A stretch of DNA of 52,387 bases from Clostridium chromiireducens (GCF_002029255.1 NZ_MZGT01000041.1:1-52387); one strand, 5' to 3'; counted from the stretch's first letter, positions 1 through 8,471 are shown. Program-made: numbers and translations. Notes: generated from the sequence alone by a model not told the origin.

Positions 1-1
1 T

Positions 2-58
2 AATTTAAATATTAAAATAGTAAATGACAAGGATAAATTCAAGGTTAAAAAATTATAA
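2..58 (+). CDS. 3' tail of a CDS truncated by the window edge
   Basis: An open frame enters from the left edge, runs 18 codons and stops at a TAA at 56-58. A strong terminator hairpin starts 7 bases later, which is the expected arrangement for the end of a real gene. The tail is lysine-rich and too short to assign. It could be chance, since any frame has a fair chance of being open over 18 codons. Confidence 0.35.
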   Translation, partial: NLNIKIVNDKDKFKVKKL

Positions 59-64
59 TTATTT

Positions 65-112
65 AAAAAGAATTTTAATAATGCATAAGAGCATTGTTAA
101 AATTCTTTTTTA
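65..112 (+). terminator. Rho-independent terminator of the upstream gene
   Basis: An arm at 65-84 pairs with 91-110 around a six-base loop, with one bulge, and the 3' arm ends in a run of T. It closes the gene entering from the left. Its A-rich 5' arm gives a T-run on the other strand too, so it may also stop the minus-strand transporter gene that ends at 185. Confidence 0.75.
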
Positions 113-184
113 TTGATAAAGATTTTTAAAGCTGTAGTGATATTTTTTATGTGACAGCTCACTTTTTATAGACAAGGAATAAGA

Positions 185-1147
185 TTAGTGAAAATGGGCT
201 ATTGTTGAGCCTCTTTTTTTAGGCAGTTCTTTTACTGGATCTACATGAATTACCATGCAGATATTCAAATCATTAGAAATTTCATTTTCAGCGGCATCAA
301 TTGTTTCCGTAAGCTCCATTAAAGATAGTGTGCATGGCACTTCTACATGTATCGAAGCAAGTGTATTTCTAGGGCCATAATTATGGATCATCAAATCATG
401 AACACCAATTATATGTTTATATTTAGCCATTGCATGTATTATTTTCTCTACAAGTTTGCTATCTGGTGCTTCTCCCAGTAAAGGATTTAAGGTTTCTTTT
501 ATTAAGGAATAACCTGAAAATAAAATGAACAATGAAATCAGGACTCCTAGATAACCATCAATTGGAAAAGTAATATATCTGGATAAAATTAAGGAGAAAG
601 CAATACCAACACAGATAATTACATCAACTAAAGATTCTAAGCCAGAGGCCTTAAGAGCAGAGGAATCAATAGCGTTACCTATGAATTTAGAAAAACTGCT
701 TAGCCATATCTTAACTAATATAGATAATAATAAAATTATTACGGAAGTCCATTGAAAATTAATTGCTGATGGATTTCTTATTTTTTCATAAGAAGATTTA
801 ATGAATTCAATTCCAACTAGTAAAACTAAAAAGGAAACTATTAGGCCAGAAATGTATTCAACTCTTCCATGGCCAAAGGGATGTTCTTTATCAGCTGGCT
901 TAGAAGCCATTTTAAAACCAATTATAGTTATTACTGAAGAAGTAGCATCTGTTAAATTATTAACTGCATCTGCCATAATTGATATACTATGAGTAATAGC
1001 TCCTATAGTCAATTTAATCGCAGACAAAGCAATATTTAGAATAATTCCTACTATTCCACCTAAGTAACCATAAGCATTTCTAACTTTATGATTTCCTATG
1101 TTGGCATAATCTTTTATAAAAGTTCGAACAAGATATTTTGATAACAT
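185..1147 (-). CDS. Cation diffusion facilitator (CDF) family transporter
   Basis: A 320-aa member of the CDF/ZnT family, which exports divalent metal ions (Zn, Co, Fe, Mn) from the cytoplasm in exchange for protons. The N-terminal two thirds is hydrophobic with about six membrane segments. The metal-site helix carries the spaced Asp pair in SIMADAVNNLTD, followed by the family HPFGHGR-type motif. The last ~90 residues form the cytoplasmic ferredoxin-like domain with conserved His (HDLMIHNYG, IHVEV, VIHVDP). I chose the start at 1147 because GAGGTG lies just upstream; an upstream in-frame start at 1210 has no ribosome binding site. Metal specificity cannot be read from sequence. It stands alone, with no metal regulator beside it. 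Confidence 0.92.
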   Translation of the reverse strand: MLSKYLVRTFIKDYANIGNHKVRNAYGYLGGIVGIILNIALSAIKLTIGAITHSISIMADAVNNLTDATSSVITIIGFKMASKPADKEHPFGHGRVEYISGLIVSFLVLLVGIEFIKSSYEKIRNPSAINFQWTSVIILLLSILVKIWLSSFSKFIGNAIDSSALKASGLESLVDVIICVGIAFSLILSRYITFPIDGYLGVLISLFILFSGYSLIKETLNPLLGEAPDSKLVEKIIHAMAKYKHIIGVHDLMIHNYGPRNTLASIHVEVPCTLSLMELTETIDAAENEISNDLNICMVIHVDPVKELPKKRGSTIAHFH

Positions 1148-1245
1148 ATAGCAACACCTCGCAACTAATATATGTTTATTATTGCCCGTTGAGATATAAT
1201 TTATAAGCAAATTATTTAACTTCGTTTTCAGGTATCAGACGTCCA

Positions 1246-1299
1246 TTGAGAATATCCACAGTATTTTTGACCACGCATTATATAGATGAAGCAGAACAA
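1246..1299 (+). pseudogene. Short remnant of an ABC-transporter ATPase (DrrA-like)
   Basis: The frame encodes VFLTTHYIDEAEQ, which matches the region just after Walker B (switch His and following helix) in drug-export ABC ATPases. No Walker A, signature motif or Walker B precedes it, and the downstream sequence does not continue the family. I read it as a fragment of about 15 codons left after deletion; a chance match is possible. Confidence 0.4.
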
Positions 1300-1471
1300 C
1301 ATTCTTTAGCAAAAACGTTACAGGTTACAGAAATAATATATTGTAATTCGAAACTTTGTATGATATTATTGAATAATAATTTTGAGTCAAACCTTCTTCT
1401 ATTATCTGGCACGCAAACTTATAAACTGCATAGATTTAATAGCTATAATTATTATATTAGGAGTGATAAGG

Positions 1472-2275
1472 ATGAAGAATAGAATTTATTTCTTCACTGG
1501 TACTGGAAACAGTCTTAAAGTTGCAAAAGATATTGCCAATGCATTACCCGAGTGCGAGCTTGTTGCAATATACAAAGACACTTTGTTAGAGATTCAATCC
1601 GGGCTTGATCGTATAGGTTTTGTATTTCCCAATTATGCCGGCGGTCCACCGTCAATGGTTGCTGACTTTGTCCATAATATGAAGTTTTTAGACCTGAGCG
1701 ATACTTACATTTTTTGCGTGTCGACATACGCAGGAAATAACGGTACCGTTATTTCACAAATGGCCAATTTACTTCAACAGAGGGGGCTGCAGTTGAACTA
1801 TGGTGACAAAATTATTACGTATCCCAATGCGGTAACAGCTTACCCCATGACTGGAGACGTCAACGACATTTTAAAAAAAGCTGAAATTAACACAAAACCA
1901 GTAATTGATAGTATTATTGCCAAGCAGCGCATAACCATACAGCCATTAGAAACCTCTGATAAAGAGCGGTATGATACATTTATAGCTTTCATTCGTAATG
2001 GAACGAGCAGCTATGATGTAAATAAGAATTGTGTTTCATGCGGGATATGCCGGGATGTTTGTCCAGCAAAGAATATAACCTTAGAAGATGGAATACCTGT
2101 GTTCCACAACCAATGTGAAAGCTGTATGGCCTGTATTCAGCACTGCCCAAAACGAGCCATAAATTACGAGAATAAGACACAGGATAGAATGCGTTATACA
2201 CATCCTGAAATTGGTCATAAAGTTATTTCACAATATTACCTGTCCCAAGATGTGAAATCTGCCGATAACAGGTAG
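1472..2275 (+). CDS. EFR1-type flavodoxin / 2x[4Fe-4S] ferredoxin protein
   Basis: A 267-aa cytoplasmic redox protein. Residues ~1-160 form a flavodoxin-like domain that begins with the FMN phosphate loop (FFTGTGNS) and continues with FPNYAGGPP and STYAGNNG loops. The C-terminal part has two CxxCxxCxxxC clusters (CVSCGICRDVC and CESCMACIQHC), each followed by Pro, typical of bacterial 2[4Fe-4S] ferredoxins. The family (EFR1) is common in anaerobic Firmicutes and is presumed to move electrons between FMN and iron-sulfur centres; the partner is unknown. Start chosen at 1472 behind TAGGAG; an open frame continues upstream without a ribosome binding site. No operon partner is visible. Confidence 0.9.
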   Translation: MKNRIYFFTGTGNSLKVAKDIANALPECELVAIYKDTLLEIQSGLDRIGFVFPNYAGGPPSMVADFVHNMKFLDLSDTYIFCVSTYAGNNGTVISQMANLLQQRGLQLNYGDKIITYPNAVTAYPMTGDVNDILKKAEINTKPVIDSIIAKQRITIQPLETSDKERYDTFIAFIRNGTSSYDVNKNCVSCGICRDVCPAKNITLEDGIPVFHNQCESCMACIQHCPKRAINYENKTQDRMRYTHPEIGHKVISQYYLSQDVKSADNR

Positions 2276-2764
2276 AGCTGTATCATTTGACTACCGAATG
2301 GAAAATGGATAAGCTATGATTGATGACAAAGTTGACGAGCGTATAAAGAAGCTATAGCAACTTCAGCCCTTCGGACTTCAGAAGCACCCCAGGGGGTCTT
2401 TGTAAAGGAAGAATGACTGAATTTGCTATCATCTATTGATAAAAAGAATTTTATCAATAGATGATTTTTTTTGCTTTGAAACATATCCACTGGTGAAAAT
2501 TTAAACATTCGAGATATTTAGTTTAATGGTGTAAGAATAAAGTTAAGTTAAATAATCTTTAGAAAATCCTTAGAAATATAGCAAGGTTTTCTTTAAAAAT
2601 TATGTTTATTATTGGAATAAAGCCGGTAAAAATAAGATCTTTAGAAGGAAAGATGGCATAGCATTTATATGATTGTAGAATATCTATGATTTATTAAGAA
2701 ACTAATACATGATTCTTAAAACTGATTATATTTTTATCACAATATTTTAATAAAGGAGGATATC
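2276..2764. other. Intergenic region, 489 bp
   Basis: Contains the terminator at 2428-2472. Before it lies a stretch richer in GC than its surroundings (about 2340-2400) that encodes no recognisable protein. After it the sequence is AT-rich leader ending in TAAAGGAGG in front of the 2765 gene. I see no RNA gene here. Confidence 0.6.
2428..2472 (+). terminator. Rho-independent terminator, 17-bp perfect stem
   Basis: 2428-2444 pairs perfectly with 2449-2465 around the loop AGAA, followed by eight T. It is the likely end of transcription from the ferredoxin gene, 150 bp downstream of its stop. Confidence 0.85.
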
Positions 2765-3160
2765 ATGAAATTAAATTCTTATCAAAAATCTTTTGTATGC
2801 ATTATAATTTTTGTATTAATTACATTCTTATCATGTTACACAGTTATAAAAGAAAATAATAAAACAACATCAATAACTAGGTGTATGAGTACAAATGGAG
2901 AATGGACAGATTCTTCAAAAATTCCTTATACAATTACTTTTAATCAAGGGGATACTATACGATTTAATTATAAATCAACTATTAAGGATGGAAAATTATT
3001 GCTAAGGTTTGTTGATTCCCAAGGAAACTTAATATATGAGTTTGATACAGGGAAAAAGGGAGAAAAGGATATAAAAATAGAGAAAACCGACAAATATAAT
3101 CTTTTTATAGAAGGAGATAAATTTAAAGGAAATTACGAGATAACATGTAAAAAATCTTGA
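2765..3160 (+). CDS. Small exported or membrane-anchored protein of unknown function
   Basis: A 131-aa protein with an ideal ribosome binding site (AAAGGAGG). Residues ~10-24 form one hydrophobic segment ending in FLSC, which resembles but does not fully match a lipobox, so it is either a lipoprotein or an N-terminally anchored protein. The rest (~30-131) is polar, predicted beta-rich, with alternating charged residues. No family recognised. It stands alone between the ferredoxin and TetR genes. Confidence 0.75.
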   Translation: MKLNSYQKSFVCIIIFVLITFLSCYTVIKENNKTTSITRCMSTNGEWTDSSKIPYTITFNQGDTIRFNYKSTIKDGKLLLRFVDSQGNLIYEFDTGKKGEKDIKIEKTDKYNLFIEGDKFKGNYEITCKKS

Positions 3161-3232
3161 ATAATAAAGTAGCAGCTTAGTATGCTACGTTCAACCTTTG
3201 AGCACTGCAGCTTATCAATTTAGAGAATGGGT

Positions 3233-3799
3233 TTATTTAACAGCGTTTATCCCATTCATAATAAAGCTAAGTGTTTTTTTTATATTGTATTCTTTATCAT
3301 TTTTATTAAAATAGCAATAGTGAGCACAACCATATACTGATGATGAAATTAGTTTGACTAATATATTTGTGTCTTTAGAAGCTAACTCATTTCTAATTGC
3401 CATACTATTTAATATTTTTTCAATAAGATTATCTATTTTATATTTTAATAAATTATCTACAGTAGAAGCTATGGAGGTAGAATCAATTTTACGCTTTTGA
3501 TAAAAAGAAATATAGTATTCATAAAGGAAGAAAATAAGTTCCTTTATAATTTCTTCATTTAATTCTGTAGCGTTTAAAATTTCTATTGGTAACATTTCTT
3601 CAAAGCAATCTATAACAAGCTCTTCTAGTAAAATATATTTATCTAAATAGTGGGCATAAAAAGTTGCTCTATTAATTGTTGCTTTTGTTGTAATATCCTT
3701 AATGGTTATATTTTTAAAGTCTTTTTCCTCAAGTAATTTGACAAAAGCTTCTTTAATTAAATTTTTTGTTCTTACTGCTCTTGGATCTTTTTCATTCAT
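3233..3799 (-). CDS. TetR/AcrR family transcriptional regulator
   Basis: A 188-aa repressor. Residues ~8-55 are the TetR helix-turn-helix, with the recognition region IKDITTKATINRATFYAHYLDK. The C-terminal domain resembles the TetR_C group often found in clostridial regulators. It is divergent from the ketopantoate-reductase-like gene at 3959, and the 159-bp gap between them carries inverted TGTTG/CAACA repeats. That arrangement suggests it represses both itself and the divergent gene. The ligand is unknown. Confidence 0.92.
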   Translation of the reverse strand: MNEKDPRAVRTKNLIKEAFVKLLEEKDFKNITIKDITTKATINRATFYAHYLDKYILLEELVIDCFEEMLPIEILNATELNEEIIKELIFFLYEYYISFYQKRKIDSTSIASTVDNLLKYKIDNLIEKILNSMAIRNELASKDTNILVKLISSSVYGCAHYCYFNKNDKEYNIKKTLSFIMNGINAVK

Positions 3800-3825
3800 A
3801 ATTTATCATTAATCTCCTTTATTAA

Positions 3826-3860
3826 CACAACAGATTTTATAAAATGTTGCTTACACAACA
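3826..3860. promoter_or_regulatory. Candidate TetR operator in the divergent promoter region
   Basis: TGTTG at 3845-3849 and CAACA at 3856-3860 form a perfect inverted repeat with a 6-base spacer. A further CAACA at 3828-3832 makes a second, wider inverted pair with the same TGTTG. Related half-sites occur at about 3877 and 3931. Repeated half-sites between a TetR gene and its divergent neighbour are the usual operator layout; binding itself is inferred. Confidence 0.5.
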
Positions 3861-3958
3861 CATAAAAAAATCTATTGGTTGTAGATATGTGTGTAATTAA
3901 ATATTATATTAACATACACTTGCATTTTAAACAACACATGTATAATAGGAGGTATATT

Positions 3959-4921
3959 ATGAAAATATTAATAATAGGCAGAGGAGTAATTTCAACTCAA
4001 TATGGATGGGCTTTAGAACAAGCAGGCAATGATGTAACATTTTATGTTCGTCCAGGAAGAAGAGATCATTATGGAGATATAGTCAACTTAAAAATATTAG
4101 ATGGTAGAAAGAATAAAAAGGGTGATTCCGTAAATAAAGCTTGGAAAATTAAAATGATAGAAGAACTGTCATCTAACCATGATTTTGATTTAATAATGAT
4201 TAGCGTAAATCACAATCAGCTAAGTAATGTCATAAGTTATTTAGAGCCACGTGTTAATAATTCAACCGTTTTACTATTTAATAATATTATTGATGAACCA
4301 TTAGATTCAATTGGATCAATTCCAAAGGAACAAGTTGTTTGGGGATTCCCAGGAGCCGGCGGATCTTTTATAAATAAAAACACATTAGATGGCGGATTTA
4401 TGAAAAACATCTTTATGGGATTTATTGATGATAGTACAAATAGAAACAGGTATGATAAAGTAAATCGCTTATTTAAAAAAGCAGGTTTTGGTATATCTGA
4501 AAAGAAAGATATGCGTAATTGGTTATGGTTCCACTTCATAAGTAATGCAAGTATGATGTCTGCAGCTTCAAAAGTAGGCTCTTTAAATAATCTGTTTGAT
4601 TCTACAAATGCTCTTAAGGATTTTACCTTAAGATTAAGGGAACTTATATCATTGATGGATGCTAAAGGATCTAAGGTTAGTGCATTAACAAATTTTGCAG
4701 TAAATTTACCTGCAGGCCTTGTAGCTTTTGTAATGAAATTAGCATTAGCAAAAGGGAACTTACCTCGAGAAATAATGAAAAGTGCTAGTGGGAGTGAAAG
4801 TCTAAAAGCTGAAAGCAATGTAATATTTGTAAGCGATACTCTTGCTGAAGCACGTAGACTGGGGACATCCATTCCTAGGCTTGAATCTTTAGATTCACCT
4901 ATTTATAAACAATTTTTGTAG
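3959..4921 (+). CDS. Ketopantoate reductase family (ApbA/PanE-like) oxidoreductase
   Basis: A 320-aa NAD(P)-dependent 2-oxo-acid reductase-like protein. It opens with a Rossmann dinucleotide loop (ILIIGRGVIS, GxGxx[SG]) followed by the AGNDVTFYVRPGRR segment that selects NADPH in this family. The C-terminal ApbA_C helical domain covers ~185-320. PanE reduces ketopantoate in pantothenate synthesis, but no pan gene is near. This TetR-linked subgroup may act on another substrate, so I do not assign panE. The start behind AGGAGG at 3959 is preferred over an upstream ATG with no ribosome binding site. Confidence 0.85.
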   Translation: MKILIIGRGVISTQYGWALEQAGNDVTFYVRPGRRDHYGDIVNLKILDGRKNKKGDSVNKAWKIKMIEELSSNHDFDLIMISVNHNQLSNVISYLEPRVNNSTVLLFNNIIDEPLDSIGSIPKEQVVWGFPGAGGSFINKNTLDGGFMKNIFMGFIDDSTNRNRYDKVNRLFKKAGFGISEKKDMRNWLWFHFISNASMMSAASKVGSLNNLFDSTNALKDFTLRLRELISLMDAKGSKVSALTNFAVNLPAGLVAFVMKLALAKGNLPREIMKSASGSESLKAESNVIFVSDTLAEARRLGTSIPRLESLDSPIYKQFL

Positions 4922-5354
4922 TTCTTAAATACAAATAACTGAACAGTTTTTAAAATGTTTGATTTTATAGTACATTTTAAAGGCATGTATTACCTCCACC
5001 ATATGCATAAGTACAAGTTATATTTGTATTATCGATATAGGGTTCCTCATCGATAATTAAACTTATGCTGTGATATATTCCCTAACTAGAAATCAATGAT
5101 ATTCTTTTGTGTAGTGTTTCATCTGGAATTTTGATGTCTGTAGTTCTTAGATTGGAAGTTGTTCAAAAGTGCTAGTTCAATGCTTGTCATTGAGGCCAGC
5201 ACTTTTGGTGCAACTTCCAATCTTAGAACTACCCATCAAAATTCCTTAGAAACCGAAACAAACGAATATCATTGATTTCGGTGGGAACACACATAAGTTC
5301 GATTATCATTGCGGAACCCTATATACATTTGCAAAAGATGAAATAATCTATAAA
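4922..5354. other. Intergenic region occupied by palindromic element A
   Basis: Two thirds of this 433-bp gap is element A (5035-5324). The flanks (4922-5034 and 5325-5354) are plain AT-rich sequence with no gene or clear promoter. Confidence 0.7.
5035..5324 (+). repeat. Giant imperfect palindrome, element A
   Basis: The whole 290 bp folds into one long hairpin with nested arms. The outermost pairing is ATATAGGGTTCC with GGAACCCTATAT. Next, GAAATCAATGATATTC (about 5089) pairs near the end with GAATATCATTGATTTC. A 20-bp arm at 5142-5161 pairs with 5211-5230 with one mismatch. Inside it AAAAGTGCT pairs with AGCACTTTT and TCAATG with CATTGA. Ends and conserved boxes (CTTTTGTGTAGTGTTTCAT; TTAGAAACCGAAACA then TTTCGG) recur in elements B, C and D near 11-15 kb. 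No open frame of note. Confidence 0.8.
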
Positions 5355-5798
5355 TTAATCAATATCAGAATTTATTTTATTTTTTTCTTCAGAAATGGTA
5401 TGGAGGATTCTTTTTAGAATAATAACTGTTTGTTCTTCTTCTTCCTTTGATAAGTTTTTAGAAAAAATAGCAACTAATTCTAAAAATGTTGATTCTATTT
5501 TAGGAATGACTTTTTTACCTTCCTCTGCTAAATATAATCTATAAATACGCTTATCATTTTCATCTTGAACTCTTTTTACATAATCATTTTCTATTAGATT
5601 TTTAACTGCTTTTGCAGTAGTTGATTTACCTACATACAGGAATTCACTTAATTCTTTCTGACTTATACCTTCATTTTTTGAAAGCACATATAAAAAATCA
5701 TGTTGACCGCTTCTAATATTTAAATCTATAAGCTTTGAATTTATTATACTCTGAGCATTTCTATAAATTGCTGCATTAAGTTTACTAATGTTCTCCAT
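5355..5798 (-). CDS. MarR family transcriptional regulator
   Basis: A 147-aa winged-helix regulator. Helix-turn-helix at ~45-70 (ISQKELSEFLYVGKSTTAKAVKNL) and the wing DENDKRIYRLYLAEEGKK, which carries the family's D-x-R/K-x3-L signature. It is transcribed in the same direction as the MFS gene at 5861-7042 and lies just downstream of it. Similar palindromes precede both genes (5820-5837, 7064-7085, 7101-7122), so it probably represses itself and the pump. Inducer unknown. Confidence 0.92.
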   Translation of the reverse strand: MENISKLNAAIYRNAQSIINSKLIDLNIRSGQHDFLYVLSKNEGISQKELSEFLYVGKSTTAKAVKNLIENDYVKRVQDENDKRIYRLYLAEEGKKVIPKIESTFLELVAIFSKNLSKEEEEQTVIILKRILHTISEEKNKINSDID

Positions 5799-5819
5799 AA
5801 TTACTTATCTCCTTTACAT

Positions 5820-5837
5820 TGGTTTCCTATAAAACCA
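5820..5837. promoter_or_regulatory. Candidate MarR operator upstream of the MarR gene
   Basis: TGGTTT-CCTATA-AAACCA is a perfect inverted repeat 22 bp upstream of the MarR start. It resembles the two palindromes ahead of the MFS gene (shared GTTTCCT core), which supports autoregulation by one protein. Confidence 0.55.
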
Positions 5838-5860
5838 TCTTAAATTATATAGATAAATAA

Positions 5861-7042
5861 TTATAGTTTCAATGTTTTACATTGAAGTTTTCTTTTTCTA
5901 CCAATAATAAAATAAAGAATAAAAGCTATAATAGCTGATCCGCTTGCCCAAAGATACATTTGAGCATATCCAACGTTTGCTGAAACTACTCCTAAAATTA
6001 CTGCACCTAATCCTACACCACAATCAAATGCAGTGAAAAATGTAGCATTGGCAGCGCCTAAACGTGAAGGTGCAACCCCAGTCATTGCCATTGTCTGTAA
6101 ACTAGATTGAGTTGCTCCAAAGCCTATTCCGTAAATAAATGCGGAGATTAAAAACATGCTGATATTTGAAGCCTCAGATAACAATGCCATTGATATAATC
6201 ACACATATAAAACCTGGAATGATCGCATAGTCAAAACCTAATTTATCTATTATTTTACCGAATATTGGTCTAGATATGAATAAGGATATTGCATAGACTG
6301 TAAAGAAAACTCCAATGTTTTCTATGCCTTTTTGTGAAGCATAAAGAGGTAAGAAACTGGTTAATGCACCATAAGTTATTGTTATAAAAAATACTATAAT
6401 AGAAGGATTTATAGATACTTTTTCATACAAGGAAGCTTTTGTTTTAGTTTGCTCTTTATTCTCAATTTTTTTGTATTCTAATTTAAAAGCAACAATGCCT
6501 CCAAGCACGGCTAGTAGGGTAGATACTAGAAATAGAATTTGAAAGTTATATTTTGATATTACAAATAGTCCAATTGTAGGAGCTACTGCCATAGCTAAAC
6601 TACTTGTCAAACTAAAATATCCCATACCTTCTCCAAAACGATCCTTTGGTATATTATCAGAAGCAATTGTATTAGAAGCTGTACTTACTGCACCCCAGCC
6701 AAAGCCATGGATAAAACGTATCATAATAATTGCACTAATAAATGGAACTAGTGAATAAGAAAATACAGATACAATAAATATAAATAATCCAACTAAAAAC
6801 ACCTTTTGTCGGCCTAATTTATCAAGAAGTAATCCTGAGATTGGCCTAATTATTACTGAAGATACTACAAATGCTCCAGTTACTAATCCAATGACAGAGT
6901 TTGTCCCACCAAGTTTTTTTGCATAAATTGGAAGTGTCGGTAATAGCATTTGAAATCCAAAAAATATTAATAAGTTTATTATGTTTATAATAACGAAGTT
7001 TTTTGTCCAAAGAACCTTATCTTTTTGTATATCTTTTTCCAT
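5861..7042 (-). CDS. MFS transporter, DHA1-like efflux pump
   Basis: A 393-aa protein with about 12 hydrophobic segments. The loop after TM2 has the MFS motif A (SGLLLDKLGRQKVF, with Asp and the GR basic pair), and later segments show the expected GxxxG-rich helices. Proton-driven drug or metabolite export is the usual role; the substrate cannot be told. Start placed at 7042 behind AAGGAGAG; a longer frame begins at 7117 without a ribosome binding site and would run through the operator palindromes. It sits upstream of the MarR gene, so the two probably share control. Confidence 0.9.
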   Translation of the reverse strand: MEKDIQKDKVLWTKNFVIINIINLLIFFGFQMLLPTLPIYAKKLGGTNSVIGLVTGAFVVSSVIIRPISGLLLDKLGRQKVFLVGLFIFIVSVFSYSLVPFISAIIMIRFIHGFGWGAVSTASNTIASDNIPKDRFGEGMGYFSLTSSLAMAVAPTIGLFVISKYNFQILFLVSTLLAVLGGIVAFKLEYKKIENKEQTKTKASLYEKVSINPSIIVFFITITYGALTSFLPLYASQKGIENIGVFFTVYAISLFISRPIFGKIIDKLGFDYAIIPGFICVIISMALLSEASNISMFLISAFIYGIGFGATQSSLQTMAMTGVAPSRLGAANATFFTAFDCGVGLGAVILGVVSANVGYAQMYLWASGSAIIAFILYFIIGRKRKLQCKTLKL

Positions 7043-7063
7043 GAATGATCTCTCCTTTTTAAT

Positions 7064-7122
7064 ATTAGTTTCCTTTGCAACTAATATTAAAATAACACAA
7101 ATTAGTTTCTTATGCAACTAAT
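7064..7122. promoter_or_regulatory. Two tandem candidate MarR operators upstream of the MFS gene
   Basis: ATTAGTT-N8-AACTAAT occurs at 7064-7085 and again at 7101-7122, differing only in the spacer (TCCTTTGC and TCTTATGC). The centre-to-centre distance of 37 bp is about 3.5 helical turns. They lie in the leader of the MFS gene and match the site before the MarR gene. Confidence 0.6.
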
Positions 7123-7154
7123 TTGTTGGAGAATTTGGTGAAATGAAATTTTAA

Positions 7155-7316
7155 ATGTTAGAGGCAATTCAAAGAACAAAATACTCAGTTGCAATAACTG
7201 AGAAAGCAGGGATAAAAACGCAGCAAGTTTCACTTGAAATTTGTAATTGGCTTGAGGAGGTAGCATCAAACGATATTCTAGAGAACGGAGATAAATGGCT
7301 AGTGAAAATATCTTAG
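7155..7316 (+). CDS. Possible 53-aa protein, winged-helix-like fragment
   Basis: A short frame encoding a charged, helix-rich peptide. It starts IQRTKYSVAITEKAG and ends DILENGDKWLVKIS, which looks like the end of a small winged helix (helix, turn, strand with a Trp). The ribosome binding site is weak (GGTGAAATG). A GC-rich terminator about 100 bp further on supports it as the tail of a formerly larger gene. Unsure whether it is expressed. Confidence 0.35.
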   Translation: MLEAIQRTKYSVAITEKAGIKTQQVSLEICNWLEEVASNDILENGDKWLVKIS

Positions 7317-7416
7317 CGCTATAAATAGATAAAGTAACAAATTCAAATAATAATGATGATGATCTGGAGACCACACCAAGTATAAGAGGAGAGGGGGCAT
7401 CATTAACAATTGATTT

Positions 7417-7500
7417 ATATCCCCCCTATTATTGGGGGATTTTTTATTGGATTGATTGACACCACACAACTCTTTACTAGTTACAAAGTTTTCCCTAAAT
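7417..7500 (+). repeat. CCCCCC / CCCTAAATGAA intergenic repeat, copy 1
   Basis: Starts with the hairpin ATCCCCC-CTATTATT-GGGGGAT plus a T-run (about 7419-7445), which is a good terminator. It ends with ACACCACACAACTCTTTA and then AAGTTTTCCCTAAATGAA. The same order of blocks recurs near 20395-20490 and 40925-41015. Here it runs straight into a promoter module. Confidence 0.6.
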
Positions 7501-7540
7501 GAAATTTGAATAATACACAAATTACAAAATACGTTATAAT
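7501..7540 (+). promoter_or_regulatory. Recurring promoter module, extended -10 type
   Basis: Matches the module found before other genes: a GAA(A)TTTGAATAATAC block, then ACAAAATACGTTATAAT with the -10 TATAAT at 7535-7540. No good -35 is visible at 17 bp. It is the likely promoter for the GyrI-like gene at 7734. Confidence 0.5.
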
Positions 7541-7733
7541 ATATACATAATAGTTAATTATGTATATATTATAATTAGATGAAGGAATAAAGGTAATGGA
7601 TAAAAATCATTTTGTATAAGTTGCTGGGTTGGTTCAAATGAATGAAGTTATTCAGATGATGGAAATCCTTTGTATAAAACAAGAATTACGATTATGCTTT
7701 CTAAGAATTCAAATATTAAAAGGAGTGGTTGAA

Positions 7734-8207
7734 ATGAACTACAGAATTGAGCAAAAAGATGCGTTTACTATTGTAGGTGTAAAGAAAAGGTTTTCGCATA
7801 TTGAAGGTTTAGGTGAAAACATCGGAAGAATGTGGAGTGAGACCTCAGCAGAGACATTTGAGCAAATCGCTGGACTGGGGGACACTGAACCATATGGTTT
7901 ATTAGGCGTATACAGTGGAATGTATGATGACAATACAACTGACTACTATATCGCAACCACAACGAAAAAAAGCTGTCCAGAAACATTGTGTGAACTTGAA
8001 ATACCATCTCTTACATGGGCGATATTTGAAATAACCGGTCCTATGCCTACAGCTATGGCAGAAATTTGGGGAAGGATTTTTTCAGAATGGTTTCCTACAT
8101 CTGGTTATAAGCATGCAGAAGCGCCAGAAGTGGAGTGGTACTCAAAAGGTGATTTGAGTGCAACTGACTACAAAAGCGAAATTTGGATACCAGTTATTAA
8201 AGAATAA
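7734..8207 (+). CDS. GyrI-like / AraC effector-binding domain protein
   Basis: A 157-aa protein made of a single GyrI-like small-molecule-binding domain, starting with the typical YRIEQKDAFTIVGVKKRF and holding the WAIFEITGPMP and ISEWFPTSGY-type segments of this fold. Such domains bind hydrophobic or cationic ligands, either free-standing or as the C-terminal part of AraC/MerR regulators. There is no DNA-binding domain here. Start at 7734 follows AAAGGAGTGG; an upstream in-frame ATG at 7629 lacks a ribosome binding site. Known relatives include ligand-sequestering and hydrolytic proteins; the function is not determined. Confidence 0.82.
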   Translation: MNYRIEQKDAFTIVGVKKRFSHIEGLGENIGRMWSETSAETFEQIAGLGDTEPYGLLGVYSGMYDDNTTDYYIATTTKKSCPETLCELEIPSLTWAIFEITGPMPTAMAEIWGRIFSEWFPTSGYKHAEAPEVEWYSKGDLSATDYKSEIWIPVIKE

Positions 8208-8306
8208 AGTTCTATGCCTAATAAACATTTCCGGTACCAAGATTCATGCATAATATTCTCAACTTGTGTATCAACTCCAAAACACATCATTTATAGATAC
8301 TCTAAA

Positions 8307-8350
8307 AACAGGTAGTCTGATTTTAACTTAAGTTTAGACTACCTGTTAAT
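8307..8350 (-). terminator. 12-bp stem terminator for the minus-strand phage immunity genes
   Basis: AACAGGTAGTCT at 8307-8318 pairs perfectly with 8336-8347. On the minus strand the stem is followed by a run of T, so it best serves the ImmA/repressor transcript ending at 8472. It may also act for the gene ending at 8207. Confidence 0.65.
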
Positions 8351-8471
8351 ACAAAATGATTTAAAAATTTACTTACAAGTAATAAAATCCCATTATAATT
8401 TAATAAAAAAATACTTAAATATTCTAGAATTAAATATCAAATATAAAAGGATTACATAGTAGGGGAGCTGC

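Noticed and set aside
4237..4872. Long minus-strand open frame (about 211 codons) opposite the ketopantoate-reductase gene
   Set aside because: Composition follows the antisense of a well-supported gene with clear motifs; no ribosome binding site and no recognisable domain.
3959..4921. Naming the ketopantoate-reductase-like gene panE
   Set aside because: No pantothenate genes nearby and a dedicated TetR regulator suggest another substrate; family membership alone is not enough.
7102..7520. Overlapping minus-strand frames upstream of the MFS gene
   Set aside because: They run through the operator palindromes and a terminator hairpin and look like no protein; the region is better explained as regulatory plus repeat.
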